Positions 22,285-35,860 are shown, counted from the first letter of the stretch. The stretch is 64,000 nucleotides of DNA from Sweltsa coloradensis (GCA_024449915.1 JAMZAV010002179.1:1-64000); one strand, 5' to 3'. Numbers and translations are program-made. The notes: generated by a model not told the origin, from the sequence alone.

Positions 22285-25200
22285 CCCCGCGATTCGTGTA
22301 CGATAGTCATGTTCGTAACAGGCAAAACGAAAAAAATAAGAACAGCATGGGAACCCATGCATGGAAAGTCCCGTACGAAAACTCAAGGATTGTGTACCAA
22401 CCCATGCCATGTAAAGCCGGTATGAAACACTCATGGATTGTGTACGCAACCCATGTCATGGTTAGTCCCGTCGAAACCCTATGTATTTTGTAGTCAACCC
22501 CCGTCTGGTTTGGGTTGTCAAACAAATCATGGATTGGTACGTCAAACCCCTGTTGGTTTGTCCGTACGAAACACTCATGGGGTGTGCCGCAACCCCTGTC
22601 ATGGGTTTTTCCCTTTCGAAAACTCATGGATTTTGGGACGTCAACCCATGTCATGGTTTGGTTGTACGAAACACCAGGATTGTGTACGCAAACCCCTGTC
22701 ATGGTTTGGCTAGTACGAAACACTCATGGATTGTGTATCAAAACCCCTTCAGGGTTTTTTCCTGCGAAACATCATGGATTGTGCACGCAACCCATGTCAT
22801 GGGTTTGTCCCCGGTACGAAACATATGGGTTGTGTACGTCAACCCATGTAGGAATGGCTTGTACAAAAACCCAATGGAAAGTGTACGTCAACCCATGTCA
22901 TGGGTTTTCCGGTCGAAACCCCAGGATTATGACGTCAACCCCTGTCATGGGTTTGTCCGGTACGAACACTCATGGAATGTGTCGCACCCCCCGTCTTGGT
23001 TATCCCTGTACGAAAAACTCATGGAAGTGTACTTTACCCCTGTCATGGTTTCCCTTTTCGAAAAACTCATGGGAATGTGGTCCCCCCCATGTCTGGGTTT
23101 TCCCTGTACAAAAAAATCATGGAATGGTCGTTTACCCCCTTTTAGTTATCCCGTAGATACATCATGGAATGTGTACGTTTACCCCTGTTTTGGTTATCCC
23201 TGTACAAACATCATGGAATGTGTACGCCACCCATGTAGGTTTTCCCCGACGAACCTCATGAAATGGACTTCACCCATGCATGGTTACCCGTACGAAACAC
23301 TCATGGAATGTGTTTTGTTAACCCCCGTTTGGTTATCCCCGTACGAAAAATCAGGAATGTGTACGTCCACTCATGTATTTGGGTTTTCCCCGTAGAAAAC
23401 TCATGGAAAAGACGTTCCATTATGTAAAAGATTATCCCCTTTCGTAACACCTGGAATGTGTACTCCACCCAGTCATGGTTATCCCTTACGATACACCATG
23501 GAATGTGTACGCCACCCATGTCATGGGATCCCTGTACATACATCATGGAATATGTAGTCCCCCCAGTCTTTGGGTTTTTCCCTGTACGAAACACTCATGG
23601 AAAGTGTACCCCCCATGGGATGGTTTCCCTGTACGAAAAACTCATGAAATGTGTACGTCCACCCCGTCTTGGTTTTCCCTTTTACGAAACACTAAGGAAT
23701 GTGTACTTTACCCAGTCTTGGATCCCTTTACGAAACACTAATGGAATGTGTACGTTTTCCCATGTCTTTGGGTTTTCCCCGTACGAAAAAATAATGAAAG
23801 TGTACGTTACATGTCTTGGTTATCCCGTACGAAAAACCCCATAATGTGTACGTCCACCCCTGTCTTGGTTTCCCCGTACGAAACACTCATGGAATTGTAC
23901 GTTTTACCCCTGTCTTTGGGTTTTCCCCGTAAAATAAAATCATGGAGTGTTAAATCCCCCCATGTCTGGTTTCCCCGTCGAAACACCAGGAAAGTGTACG
24001 TTTACCCATTCATGGTTATCCCTGTCGATACACTATGGAATGTGTACGTCCACCCATGGCATGGTTTCCTGACGAAACACTCAGAAAGTGTACGTCCACC
24101 CATGTCATGGGTTTCCCTGTACGAAAAACTAGGAAGTGTTCGTTAACCCCCGTCTTTTATCCCGACGAAAACTCAGGAATGTGACGTCCCCTCATTTTTG
24201 GTTATCCCCGTATGAAACACCTGGAAAATGTACGTTCCTTATGTAATGATTATCCCCGTACGTAAAAAACTCATGGAAAGTGTACGTCCACCCATGTTTG
24301 GTTATCCCTGTACGAAAAACTTGGAATGTGACGCCCCCATGTCATGGTTACCCTGTACGAAAAATATGGAATGTGTACGTCCCACCAGTCATGTTATCCC
24401 CGTACGAAACATCAGGAATGTGTCGTCCATCATGTATGGTTATCCCGTAGAAACCCATGGAATATTTACGTTCACTTTGTAATGATTTTCCCGAGAACAC
24501 TCATGGGAAAGTGTACGTCCCCCCATGTCTTGGTTTTCCCGTCGAAACAATCATGGAATTTTACGTCCACCCATGTCATGGTTATCCCCGTACAAACACT
24601 CGGAATGTGTTGTTCACCCCTGTCATGGTTTCCTGTACGAAAAAACCCCATGGAATGTGTACGTCCACCCCTGTCGGTTACCCTTTAGAAACATCAGGAA
24701 TGTGTACGTCCCCCCATTCATGGTTATCCCCGTCGAAACACCATGAATGTGTACGTCCACCCATGTCTTGGGTTTTCCCTTTTCGAAAAAACCATGGGAA
24801 AGGTACGTCCACCCATTCATGGGTTTTCCCTGACGATACACTCATGGAAGTTACGTCCACCTTGTCTTGGTTCCCTTTACGAAACACTCATGGAATGTTT
24901 ACGTCCCCCCATGCTTGGTATCCTTTGAAAACCTCATGGAATGTTACGTCCCCCCAGCTGGTTATCCCCGTACGATACATCTTGGAAGTGTAGTCCACCC
25001 CTGTCTTGGGTTTTCCCTTACGAAACACTCTGGAATGTGTACGTCCACCCATGTCATATTTTCCTGTAGTAACATCATGGAATGGTACGCCCCCAGTCTT
25101 GGTTTTTTTCCCGTACAAACACCATGGAAAGTGTACGCCACCCGTCGGGGTTTCCCTGTTTCGATACCTCTGGAATGTGTACGTCCACCCATTCATGGTT

Positions 25201-26175
25201 TTCCCTGTACGATACACTCTGGAAGTTACGCCACCCGTCTTGGTTATCCCTGTACGATACCTCTGGAAAGTGTACGTCCCCCCATGTCATGGTTATCCCC
25301 GACGATACCCTCAGGAAGTGTACGTCCCCCCATGTCTTTGGTTATCCCCCTTTTCGAAAAAAACTCATGGAATGGTACGTCCACCCATGTATGGGTTTTC
25401 CCCGTACGAAACACTCATGGAAAGTGTACGTTACTTTGTAATGAATCCCTGTACGAAAAACCCCATGGAATGTTAGTCCCCCCATGTCTTTGGGTTTTCC
25501 CCTTTTGAAACATCATGGAATGTGTACGTCCCCCCAGTCAGGTTTTCCCGTAGAAACACTCAGGGGAAAGTTACGTTTACCCATGTCATGGTTTCCCGTA
25601 CGATAACTCTGGAATGTGTACTCCACCCATGGATGGTTTTCCCCGTACGAAACACTCATGAAATGGTACGTCCACCCCTGTCATGGGTTTTCCCGTACGA
25701 AAACTCTTGGGAAGTGTTCGTTAACCGTTTGGTTTTTCCCCGTACGAAACACTATGGGAAGTTACGTCCCCCATGTATTGTTACCCGTAGAAAAACTCAT
25801 GGAAATGTACGTTCAATTTTTTTATGATTTTCCCCGTACGTAAAACTCATGGAGGTAGTCCACCCCGTCTTTGGTTTTCCCCGTCGAAAAACCTCAGGGG
25901 AAAGGTACATCCACCAGTCATGGGTTTTCCCGTACGAAACACTCATGGAATGTTAGTCCCCAGGGTGGTTATCCCTGTATGAAACAATCATGGGTGTACG
26001 TCCACCCATGGCAGGTTTTCCCTGTACGAAACACTCTGGAATGTGTAGTCCCCCCCTGTCATGGTTATCCCTGTACGAAAAAATCAGGAAAGTGTACGTC
26101 CACCGTCTGGTTTTCCCGTCGAAACATCATGGAGGTACGTCCACTTTTGCAGGGACCCTGTACGATTACACTTGA
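22285..26175 (+). repeat. Satellite or minisatellite array, unit about 50-57 bp, about 70 copies
   Basis: The unit reads approximately GTACGAAACACTCATGGAAT, GTGTACGTCCACCCATGTCA, TGGTTATCCC. Copies differ by many one-base gains and losses in homopolymers as well as substitutions. The first units (22.3-22.9 kb) have GGATTGTGTACGCAACCC-type variants and the later ones are more alike. Each unit holds short opposed phrases (CGTAC...GTACG, ACAC...GTGT). Long frames on both strands come from the periodicity and are not genes. Confidence 0.92.
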
Positions 26176-27300
26176 GAACGAGTAATTATTTCATGTTTTC
26201 TTTAAACCAAGCGGGAAATTTTTTTTTTTAACCTTGAGCGTGCTACATTAGATTACCTAGGTCATAGCAGCATTCATCGCCTCACAAAAATGAATGGTAA
26301 AAAAAGATTTGACAAAACAAAACCATTGTCGCAAATTAAAAACCTACCCAATTTTATGTTCTTCAATTTATTTTTTCTTGTTGTTCAAATCGCAACGGAT
26401 TTTGAGCATTTATTTTTTGATTTTCAAAACTTGTCCGGATGCTGATTAAAATTTCGGTTTTTAAACTGTTAGCCCGTTCAGCTTTTTCATCAAAAAAACA
26501 TCGTCAAAGGGGACCTTTTCCCAAATTGCAAGACTCAGTCCTTCGTTTTTTCCCCGTCTAAAATAGGAAACGTAAGTCGTTTTTGGGCGAGTGACGGGCC
26601 AGTGTTGAGTTCCCGGGGGGCATTTCCTTTCTGCTGTTTCAAGCCAAAACTTTTTTCAACTACGCGGACGGGGTTCACCCAAAAAGGAAAAATGAAAAAA
26701 AATTTCTGTGCTAACGCTAAAGTGGGGGTTTATTCAGACACCCCATTTTTGACCAATTTTTTGTATCTCTTTTAGCTCCTCGAATCAAATCCAAGTAAAG
26801 TTTTGTAAAACAGTTTTTTGCAGTTTTTTTTTTTTTTTGTTAGGGCAAGAAACTTTTTAAAAATTTGTGGGTTTTTAAACCCTTCTTGTTTAAAATTTAA
26901 AGAAATTTTTTTAATGCAAACTTTTATTTAAAAAAAAAAGAAGAAAAGTAAATTTTTTAATTTTAATTTTTTGTAGGTTGAATTCTTGCAGTTTCGATGT
27001 CCATTTTAAATTTAAAGTTCTCACCCCTTGGACCTTGACGTTGGAGAAAAATTTTCGTAAAAGGGCCCATCCAGTACTTTGACTCTTGCACATAACACCG
27101 ACATCACACAATTAAACTAACATCTACACACGAAGTGCCCCCAGACTTACATAGAGACTTTTTTCGCTGCGCTCCTTAACAAATTTTTAATTAATTTAAA
27201 AAATTAAAGAAATAAAAATATGGGGGCAAAAATTTTTTTGAGTAAATTGCTCGCCGTTTTGCAAGTTATATTTAACATATCACAGCGGTTGCAGTACCTC
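26176..27300. repeat. AT-rich Helentron-like remnant to the right of the satellite
   Basis: 26388-26500 resembles the TCGCAACGGATTG core. 26567-26640 resembles a decayed 5' end (GGAAACGTAAGTCG, GTGTTGAGTTCCCGG). 27150-27185 ends TTTTTTCGCTGCGCTCCTTA, like the family's 3' end. No coding region. Confidence 0.4.
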
Positions 27301-27900
27301 GGAAATTCGCTATAAGTCTGCATTTGAACAAGGTCCTCTACTGTGGCCACACGAGTGAGTTAGACGAGCCTCCGCCAGGTGGCGGAGTTGTAGTAGACCT
27401 TGCATTTGAATGCTTTGAAGGTACCCCTTGCGAGGTGGCAACTCGTCAGACGTTTGTGAATGGAGGGTTGCCATGCTCCTCTTCCTCAGAGGTACCGAGC
27501 ATTGCAGGCTGGTGATGGGTATCATTGACCCAAGGATCTGAAGGAAATCTATTGTAAATAGTAAATCTCTCTTTTGGAAGCATAGCTATAAACATATATA
27601 ACATTTTATTAACGAGCGGTCTGCAAGATCCACGAGTTGATATTTTTCTAGACCCTTCGCTAGAATACTCGCACACAAAGGTACACCTCTCCTGGGCATG
27701 CTGTAAAACAATCTACCATGCGACAGCATCTTTCTTCCCACGGCCACATGTAACAAAGATGTGCGTGGCGCCGTGGACACATCGTGCCCGGTAACACACG
27801 AGTCCATCCCGTTTCCCGCCCCGTGCAAAATTTTCGCTTGGGCGTCTTACAATATACCGGAATGTGTATAGAGGAAGCATTGTGTGCTTTTAAATACTCT
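27300..27900. other. Unrecognised higher-GC segment
   Basis: Less AT-rich than its surroundings, with several overlapping short frames on both strands (for example 27586-27828 minus). No family was recognised and no splice-supported frame was found. It could be a single-copy remnant. Confidence 0.3.
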
Positions 27901-27984
27901 AATCATGTGAATTAGGTATTCGTGTATTGATTGTATTATGGATGTATGCCTGTAGGTTGTATGCTACAGCTATACAGTTCTATA

Positions 27985-28788
27985 AACTAGGAAGCTTCGC
28001 AAACGCTTTTTTTAGTCGCGTTGATGGATGAGCTTTTTAATTATAAAATGTTAATATTAATTTAAAATAATAAAAACATATTTACACGGCCCATACAAAT
28101 CAATCATTAGGTCTGTTGGATCTTTGATTGTTTGTAACAAGGCTGTGAGTAAGGTATAAAATCTCCTGTAAAGTTTTCATACAAGGGTGTAAGAAAGATC
28201 TAAAATCTATATTTTCGTGCTATTTGGTCGGATTCTGACCAAACGGGTGGGGCTACAACGTTCATATTTCACATGGACATTAAGGTAAAGGTGATGTATT
28301 GACTTTTGAAAGAAAAAGTTGAAAAAGTTAGCCAGAATCTATAGAAATAAAGGTTTTAATATTTAACACCTCAAAAAACTCAAATTAAAACCTTTATTTC
28401 TATAGATTCTGGCTAACTTTTTCAACTTTTTCTTTCAAACGTCAATACATCACCATTACCTTAATGTGCATGTGAAATATGAACATTGTAGCTCCACCCG
28501 TTTAGTCAGACTCGGCCTAAATGTCACGAAAATATCGCACTAAAAATCGAAAAAAATCGTAAAAGTACGATATTCATGAGAAATATTTCTTCGATTGTAC
28601 ACAAAAACGTAGCAAGTCTAAGTTCAGAGATTTCGAAGGACCCCTCAAATTTTCATCAAGATCGCATATGCCGTTTGCCCGGTAGAGAGCAAACAAACAA
28701 GACAGGAAAAAAAAAAAAAAAACACCCGAGCTAAATTTTTTGGGGGTCGGTGAAATTGAAGTCTTCGCTTTGCTCATCCAATTATAAC
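27985..28788 (+). mobile_element. Helentron-like element with internal palindrome
   Basis: The ends are CTAGGAAGCTTCGCAAACGC then GTTGATGGATGAGC, and GAAGTCTTCGCTTTGCTCAT then CCAATTA. The core has an inverted repeat, 28230-28352 against 28385-28510, containing CCAGAATCTATAGAAATAAA in opposed orientation. No coding frame. Confidence 0.55.
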
Positions 28789-28856
28789 ATTCATATTCTT
28801 GTTTTTGTCCCCACATGTTCAAAATGCGAGATCGAAACGTACTATAATCTAAAATT

Positions 28857-29065
28857 TAATTGGATGAGCGAAGCGAAGACTTCAATTTCACCGACCCCCA
28901 AAAACATTTAGCTCGGGTGTTTTTTTTTTGTTTTTTGTTTTTTTTGTTTTTTTGTTTGTTTGTTTTTTGTTTTGTTTTTCTGTCTGTTTGTTCGCTCTCT
29001 ACCGGGAAAACGGCATATGTGATCGTGATGAAAATTTGAGGGGACCTTCGAAATCTCTGAACTTA
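28857..29065 (-). repeat. 3' portion of a Helentron-like element, opposed to its neighbour
   Basis: Starts ATTGGATGAGCGAAGCGAAG and carries the CGGCATATGTGATCGTGATG and TTCGAAATCTCTGAACTTAG module in reverse. Together with 27985-28788 it gives two copies facing each other across 65 bp. Confidence 0.5.
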
Positions 29066-29073
29066 GACTTGAC

Positions 29074-29109
29074 CAAATACTGTAATAGACGCGTCTATTA
29101 CAGTATTTG
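29074..29109. repeat. Perfect 36-bp palindrome flanked by 8-bp direct repeats
   Basis: Half-site CAAATACTGTAATAGACG is followed directly by its exact reverse complement. GACTTGAC occurs on both sides (29066-29073 and 29109-29116, sharing one base with the palindrome). It could be a minimal element made of two termini. Confidence 0.8.
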
Positions 29110-29399
29110 ACTTGACCTCTATCACAAGAATATTGCAAATACGATTACCAGCGCAAAATTTGGCATTCGGGTAGATAATATTATCATAACTAATAATCCG
29201 CTGGGAGTCAAGCGATACTTCACTCCAAACATCCCGTAAATTATCCCTCAAAATTTAAATAATTGATAAGTCGAACCCAAAATATTTTTTAAATTCAAAT
29301 TACTAATAAAAATTGTTTTAATTTGTATTTATCTAATCGACCAACCCTCATTTCCTCAAAAACGTTTTTTCAATGCCCATCCCTAATATTGTGTATATT

Positions 29400-30650
29400 A
29401 TTATTACCTTGAATTCCTGAACTAACTATATGTGAGGCACCTATAGTGAGTTGTCAGCATAAAATTTGGCATGGAGGTACATGAAAATATGAAAAATTAT
29501 AATCCGCCGTATGGCAAGCGAAAGTTCACCCCTACTGTTCCCTGCCACCCTGAAAGGGATATTCTTAGCAAAACTCCAAAATTATATTTCATACAGGTTT
29601 ACTAGTTATAAATTTAGAAAGAAATTGACAAATTATTCGGTCCACCATGACCGGAAAAAAATGGTCAGCTTTGTAATTTTCGAGCTCGGTCTCATCATTG
29701 AAAATCTCCCATAAGAAGTAACATTTGGACGATCTATATGCCCCGTGACCTTGGAGGATTTTAATCAAAAAAATATTGGCCATTATGGACGTAATCGACA
29801 GCCTTTTTTTATTTAAATCCGCTATATTTTGTTTTGTAATTTGGGCAAGAGTTTCGGCGCTGATTACCGAGAAGGAATGTGATTTTGAAATGCATATTTT
29901 TGCGTGTTTGTGTGTTGAGTTGAGAGCCATTTTAGATTGGTACGATGCTCTTTTTTTTTTTTTTTTGATCTATTGTAGAACAAAAAAATAACAGGGTTAA
30001 GCCTATTTAAGAAATTCCTCAAAATTGTGTCCATCGATCCCACCCACCATCCCTTAAAATTGGAATGGGGGTTCGGAATGGGTTGGTCGTATTCTATACA
30101 TTATGATTATTGAAATAATCTCCCGTCAACAAATAAGTTTTTTCCACCCCGACCCCAAGTGGAGGTATATGTTTTTATTATAAATATTTAATTGGAAGAC
30201 AAGCGATAACTGTCCACTATAGTGCCCCCAACGACCCATTGGAATAGGATTAAAGTCGTATTCCATACATTATGATTATTGAAAGTATCTAAACATTTTT
30301 TTTTTTTTTTTTACATGTTTCGGTCCAATCTCAATCAAACTAATCTCCATTCCACAACCACGTTCTTTCACCTCCACCCCTAATAATGGATTGTCTGTAT
30401 CAGTACTTAATAGTGAGTTACCAGCATGACATTTGTCAGGATAGTATACTTAATTAAATATCACAATTGATATTTCTGTGAAAAGCAAACGATATTTTAC
30501 CCATAGTGCCCCCACCACCCCATTGGACTTAGAGTAAGGTAGTATTTGATACATTATGATTATTTGAATTAATCCTTATAATTGTTTGTCGATGTAATTT
30601 AGTTCAATCAACCCACTCTCAATTCCTCGATCAAGTTTTTTTAACACATA
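29400..30650. repeat. Three to four diverged copies of a module of about 300 bp
   Basis: GAGTTGTCAGCATAAAATTT followed by GGCAT, a purine-rich stretch, AAGCGA and CACCCC phrases recur near 29450, 30170 and 30410. CATTATGATTATT recurs at about 30100, 30270 and 30550. The same module occurs inverted at 6800-7230. No coding frame. Confidence 0.5.
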
Positions 30651-30659
30651 CCCTAATAG

Positions 30660-31470
30660 TGTATGGTATTTTTATTTTTATTTAATTTAATTTAAATTAA
30701 TATTTTGCATTAATTTTTTTCCATATCATTTAACAGACTAAACATGTCATTTTATAAAAGAAAATATTTGAATGCAAGAGCAACAGAAAGAGCATTTGCC
30801 CCGTAGTACTTTCGTATCTGTTACCCTTGGTACACAAAATCCCCACATTACAAAAGAACGTCGTATCATGTTAAAATTATACATATCAAATAAACACAAC
30901 ATAATATTAATAAAACACATTAAAAACACTTCCACATCAACGAAAAAATCTAAAAACATATTGCTTATTAAAAAACCTCTTTAATACCCATATTAAAACA
31001 TCTATCACGTTTTAATCACTTGGTAGAAGATTCCACAACGAAACAGATCGATTAAAAACCCATTCTGGTTCGCTGATGTTCTGGTCCTAGGTGGCAAGGG
31101 AACACCCGTGTTGTTTCTAGGGAGTTGTCGTTCACTTATGGATATTCTGTGCACATATTTTACTAGTAATGTTTAGCACTTCATAGTGAAATCATAACAG
31201 AGCAAACTCCAAAAGTGTGATTAGGCATTAGAGAATTGAAAATTTAAATATCAGGTTACAAAAATTAAGGCATTCTGTAACAGATCGACCCCTTTCAAAT
31301 TGCACGAGAGGGTTCTAAAACTTAATTTACATAGATGAAATTTGCTCTTATGGTCAGTTTTAACGCTTAATTGACAGGTAGGCCTACTCTAGAGTCTAAA
31401 CTCTAGAGGGCTGGGAGACCCACTTAGACGTCTTATCAGTACAATCATTTCGAACAACAGATAAAAATCA
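30660..31470. other. No gene recognised
   Basis: AT-rich DNA with short unrelated frames on both strands around 30747-30984. Nothing recognised. Confidence 0.5.
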
Positions 31471-31483
31471 TGTCGTAGCACCC

Positions 31484-31632
31484 GACAGGGGAGACATAAT
31501 TCTGGCGTTCTTGGGCTATTCAAGCGTGAACACGCGACAGAGTGTCGTAGATTAGACGCAGTTCGGTGGGGTGCCCTTACTCTTCACGCTTGAATAGCCC
31601 AAGAACGCCAGAATTATGTCTCCCCTGTCAGT
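31484..31632. repeat. Inverted repeat, near-perfect arms of about 46 bp, spacer about 50 bp
   Basis: GACAGGGGAGACATAATTCT at the outer left is mirrored by AGAATTATGTCTCCCCTGTC at the right. The arms continue inward to TTCAAGCGTGAA and TTCACGCTTGAA. The spacer has CACGCGACAGAGTGTCG, a second small hairpin. No coding content. Confidence 0.85.
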
Positions 31633-31940
31633 CACTGACAATGAAGAGTAGCAACACCAAACATATTTTTTTATGGGTTTACCACGTCCACGTCGTTGCC
31701 TTGGAAGAGGTTTCATTGAAAGTTGCACAAATAACTTGAACACCTAGTAGTACTCCATATTATAATTATAATTAATATTGAATTACTTGATAAGTCATGA
31801 TGACCAAGTGGCTGTGCGCAAATATCAAATAATTTAATAGTTGCAAACATTGACTTTAAATTGGTTGATATGCGAATTTTATACAAAAAAGGTTGACTTT
31901 GGCCTGCCAGGCTCGGAACGTGACAATTCTGTCACAAATG

Positions 31941-31942
<2 letters not shown>

Positions 31943-31973
<31 letters not shown>

Positions 31974-32400
31974 AGTAAGACAGAAATTAAAAAATTTCTG
32001 TCTAAAGTACTAACATAACAGCGTCATAGTCGCCTACTACAAAACCAAGTTTAAACAATATATATGTATATATATATATATGTTTAATCTTGGCTTCGTA
32101 GTAGGCGACTATGACGTTGTTATGTTATTACTTTAGACAAAAATTACAAAAGTTACTACACCGGGGTTTGAACCCGGGACCTTAGCTTACCGGGCTATGC
32201 TCTTACCAACTGAGCTATGCGGTCACTAATTTTAACAAATAAATAAACAAACAAATCAAATTTTAGACAGTTTTAATTGGTGGCCGCATAGCTCAGTTGG
32301 TAAGAGCATAGCCCAGTAAGCTAAGGTCCCGGGTTCAAACCCCGGTGTAGTCATTTTTTTAAATTTCTGTCTTTAAATACTTATATATGTATATATATAT
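31943..32400. repeat. Cluster of opposed tRNA-derived SINE copies and (TA)n tracts
   Basis: tRNA-like heads lie at 32152-32226 (minus) and 32280-32353 (plus), head to head and about 54 bp apart. SINE body fragments lie at 31990-32060 (plus) and 32080-32150 (minus), with (TA)n tracts at each tail. Both heads have the TAGCTCAGTTGGTAAGAGC A box, intact B boxes and GTAGTCA-like ends. Facing copies would form a long hairpin if transcribed. Confidence 0.7.
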
Positions 32401-32409
32401 AGATAGAGA

Positions 32410-35400
32410 TAGATAGATAGATAGATAAGGGTCTTTATTGTAAGGCGGGATTAAGGCTAGTGAAGCCTTATCTTCCATCCAACCTTATACTAATAATAAT
32501 AATAATACATTTGATAATTAAGAGAACATTACATGATTATATAAAATATTGAAATAATACATTAAATACATTATGGTAGCATTATTGCAAAGTTAAAATT
32601 TTCTAGGTGTATAGTAATGTTATGCAAATTATGAATATTTAAATCGATTTATACAAATCTTCAATAGTTTAAGAAACATACATTCATCCATTCACACAAA
32701 AGTACAAAATTAATATAGCTTTAGACATTGTGTGCAGAAATACAGGTGAGCAGGAGCAGGTTGTGGTATGCATTACTCAATCATTAATTTAACAAAGGCT
32801 GTAGCGGCTATGTTTATAGCTATTAATTAATTATAATTACTCAAATAATGTTGATGTACTTTATGCTTGAAAGTGTCGTAACTAATTCCGTAAACATCCC
32901 TGATGCTCGTTGGGAGAGTATTCCAGACTCGAATAGCGTTTATTGTAAAAGAGTGGTCAAGAAGATTGGTTCTATGGGTTGGAAATGTTAACTGAGTACC
33001 TGATCTAGATCTAGTGTTGAAGGTATGGTTTGAGAATAGGTATTGAAAATTAGATGCTAGGTACGAAGGTGTTGATGTTGAGAGCAGACGATGAACAAGG
33101 GAAATCGAGTGTAGATTTCTACGGTCATTTAGACGAATCCACGCAAGATTTTTAATCCAGGGGTAATATGATCATATTTTTTTATACCAAAGATGAAACG
33201 AACACAGGCATTTTGAGCTCTCTGAAGACGAATAGAGAGGTCTTCAGTAAGGTCATTGTACACAACGTCGAAACTAATCAAAATGAGGCATGACGAGGCT
33301 TTGTACGAGCATTGTTTTTAATTTTGTTGGGAGGAAGTTTTTTAAACGGTTTAAAGAGTGTAAAGATGCGTAGGTTTTCTGACACACGTGTTTGATATGT
33401 TCGGTCCAGGTCATGTCATCTGTCATAAAGAGTCCCAAGTTTCTAAAATGACGCTGAAAAGGTATAGTCGTGCCGTTTAAGGTAACGGGGTTGATTTTTG
33501 TGCGGTCTATTTTTGCTAGCAGTTTGTGATAACCTAGAATCATAGATTGAGATTTTATGGGATTTATAGTCAAAACAATTTTTGGTCGCCCAAGCATGTA
33601 AAGATTGCAATCCTCGTTCATCATTTGAATTGCTTGGTTAATTGCGAGAGGGGAGGAATGAAGATAAATTTGAAGGTCGTCGGCATAAAGATGGTGATAA
33701 CCAGTGGCGCGCTGAACCCTTGAATCGAACAGGAGCAAGCCCCCCTCTTACAGGACCCACCCACCCTCACAAATAAACACATTAATGGGGGGTCTGGGGG
33801 GTAGCCCCCCAGGTAACATGCGGGTCCGGGGCGCATAGCCCCGGAAAATTTTTCAATTCTTAGGATGTGTGTGGTGCGTTGTAACGAGTTTTAAGCGATG
33901 AGAAAATACCTTTTTGATAACAGAACACAAACGCATCACATGCAAGAAAAAAACAAAATTCATCAGTCCTCCAAAACGTTTTCATTGTTCTTAATTTTCA
34001 CGCCCCATGCAACATGCGGGTCCGGGGCGCATAGCCCGGAAAATTTTCAATTCTTAGGATGTGTTTGGTGCGTTTTAACGAGTTTTAAGCATTAGAAAAT
34101 ACCTTTTTGGTAACAGAATACAAACTCATTACATGCAAGAAAAAAACAAAATTCATCAGTCCTCCAAGACGTTTTCATTGTTCTTAATTTTCACGCCCCC
34201 TGCCTGCTGGTCTGGTCCCCGTTTTGCACTTAAAATTTGATCGATATATAGGTTTGATTTCATTGATTTGTTGAAACAGATTATATTATGAAAACGTCCT
34301 AAAAGAAAAACTGGGACAATTACCCGTACCGGGTGTTTTTCTAGGGACAGCAGGACAGGTGCCTGAATTCCAGGATTATTAATATGGAAGGTAGAAGTCT
34401 AGAAGATAACAATTCAGTAACATTACCCTCCAACATAGAGAAATGAAATATTTTAATTGAAGAAACGTATGTAAAATATCAAGTCAAATTTAATTCGTTG
34501 TGCAAAATCAATCATATCCAACCTCTTACATTTAAGATACATCGTTATATGATGACACAAAATACAGAAAACATTTAAAGATTTAAAGAGCCAACGAACC
34601 CGTTGGCTGAACCATGGTCGTTTTTATGTGATTTATTTTAACAGCTGTTTATATAATGAATAATAAACTTTATCAGACCTGTGGTATTGTTGGTACTTGG
34701 TATGGTAGAAGATAACAATTCAGTAATATTACTCTCCAACATAGAGGAATGAAATATTTTTTAATTGAATAAATCATGTGCAATATCAAGTCAAATTGAA
34801 TTTTAACTACAAGATCAAACCACCCAATCTTTTAATATTTTAGATACATCGATAAAATATAAAACACAAAATAAAGAACACATTTAAACAGGCGAACGAC
34901 TTGTTGATTTTGTTACGACACGTCGACAAAATGTGAGGTGACACAACATCAACGGGATCCACCCACTGAAGGAACTTCGAAGTGAACTCTCTAAAAGTAA
35001 AAACTTTTGTTCTCAATAATATATTTTTTATATATAGGTTTATTTACCTAAAAAAAGGGGGTTTCATTGATTGGATTAGCGTAGCGAGCAAAGCGAAGAT
35101 GCCATTTCACTACACTGGAGAAAAAATCCGGAATGTTTTTTTTTTTGTATTTTTATGTGTTTGTCAGCACGATTCCGGCTAAACCGATACTCCAATTGCG
35201 ATGAAATTTTCTGGAGGCCTTCGAAATCTCTGAACTTAGAACTGCCACGTTTTTGAGCGCAATCTTAAAAATATGATTTCTCATGAAAATCGCAATTTTA
35301 CGATTTTACGATTTCTAGAACTTATAATTCATTCACAAGTTTTTGGAAAACCCTTTGGAAAACAACTATGTAGATATAGTTTATTATTAATTGTTTACAA

Positions 35401-35860
35401 TGTCCTAAATATGATGAGGTAAATGAAGTATGAAATAAAATAATAAACACAAAATAAAATGGGGTGGGTGGGGGGTCCCCGGGGACCCACCCACCCACCC
35501 CCTTTAGGACCAGGAGCAATTGCTCCTGGTCTTATATGGTCAGCGCGCCACTGGTGATAACAATATTTGAGCGATTTCGATATGTCATTAATAAAGAGTG
35601 AGAATAATAATGGCCCTAGTACACTGCCTTGAGGCACCCCATTCTTAAGTGGCATCCATTCAGATTTACTATTACCCGATACTATACATTGCTGTCTTCC
35701 ACTGAGGTAAGAATGCATCCACTGAAGGGTTGGGCGGGGAAAAGTTTATAGATTCAAGTTTAGTCATTAGTATATCAAAGTCAACTGAGTCAAATGCTTT
35801 GCTAAAGTCAAGTAAAGTCAGAAGTGTAAGTTGTCGACTGTCCATTTTTGTTCGTATATC

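Noticed and set aside
22300..26185. Many long open frames on both strands (up to about 300 codons) through the tandem array
   Set aside because: They arise from a period close to a multiple of three. The peptides follow the repeat unit, drift in frame with indels, and occur on both strands.
27310..27828. Possible host exons in a higher-GC island
   Set aside because: Frames overlap on both strands, no family was recognised, and no consistent splice-site pair was found.
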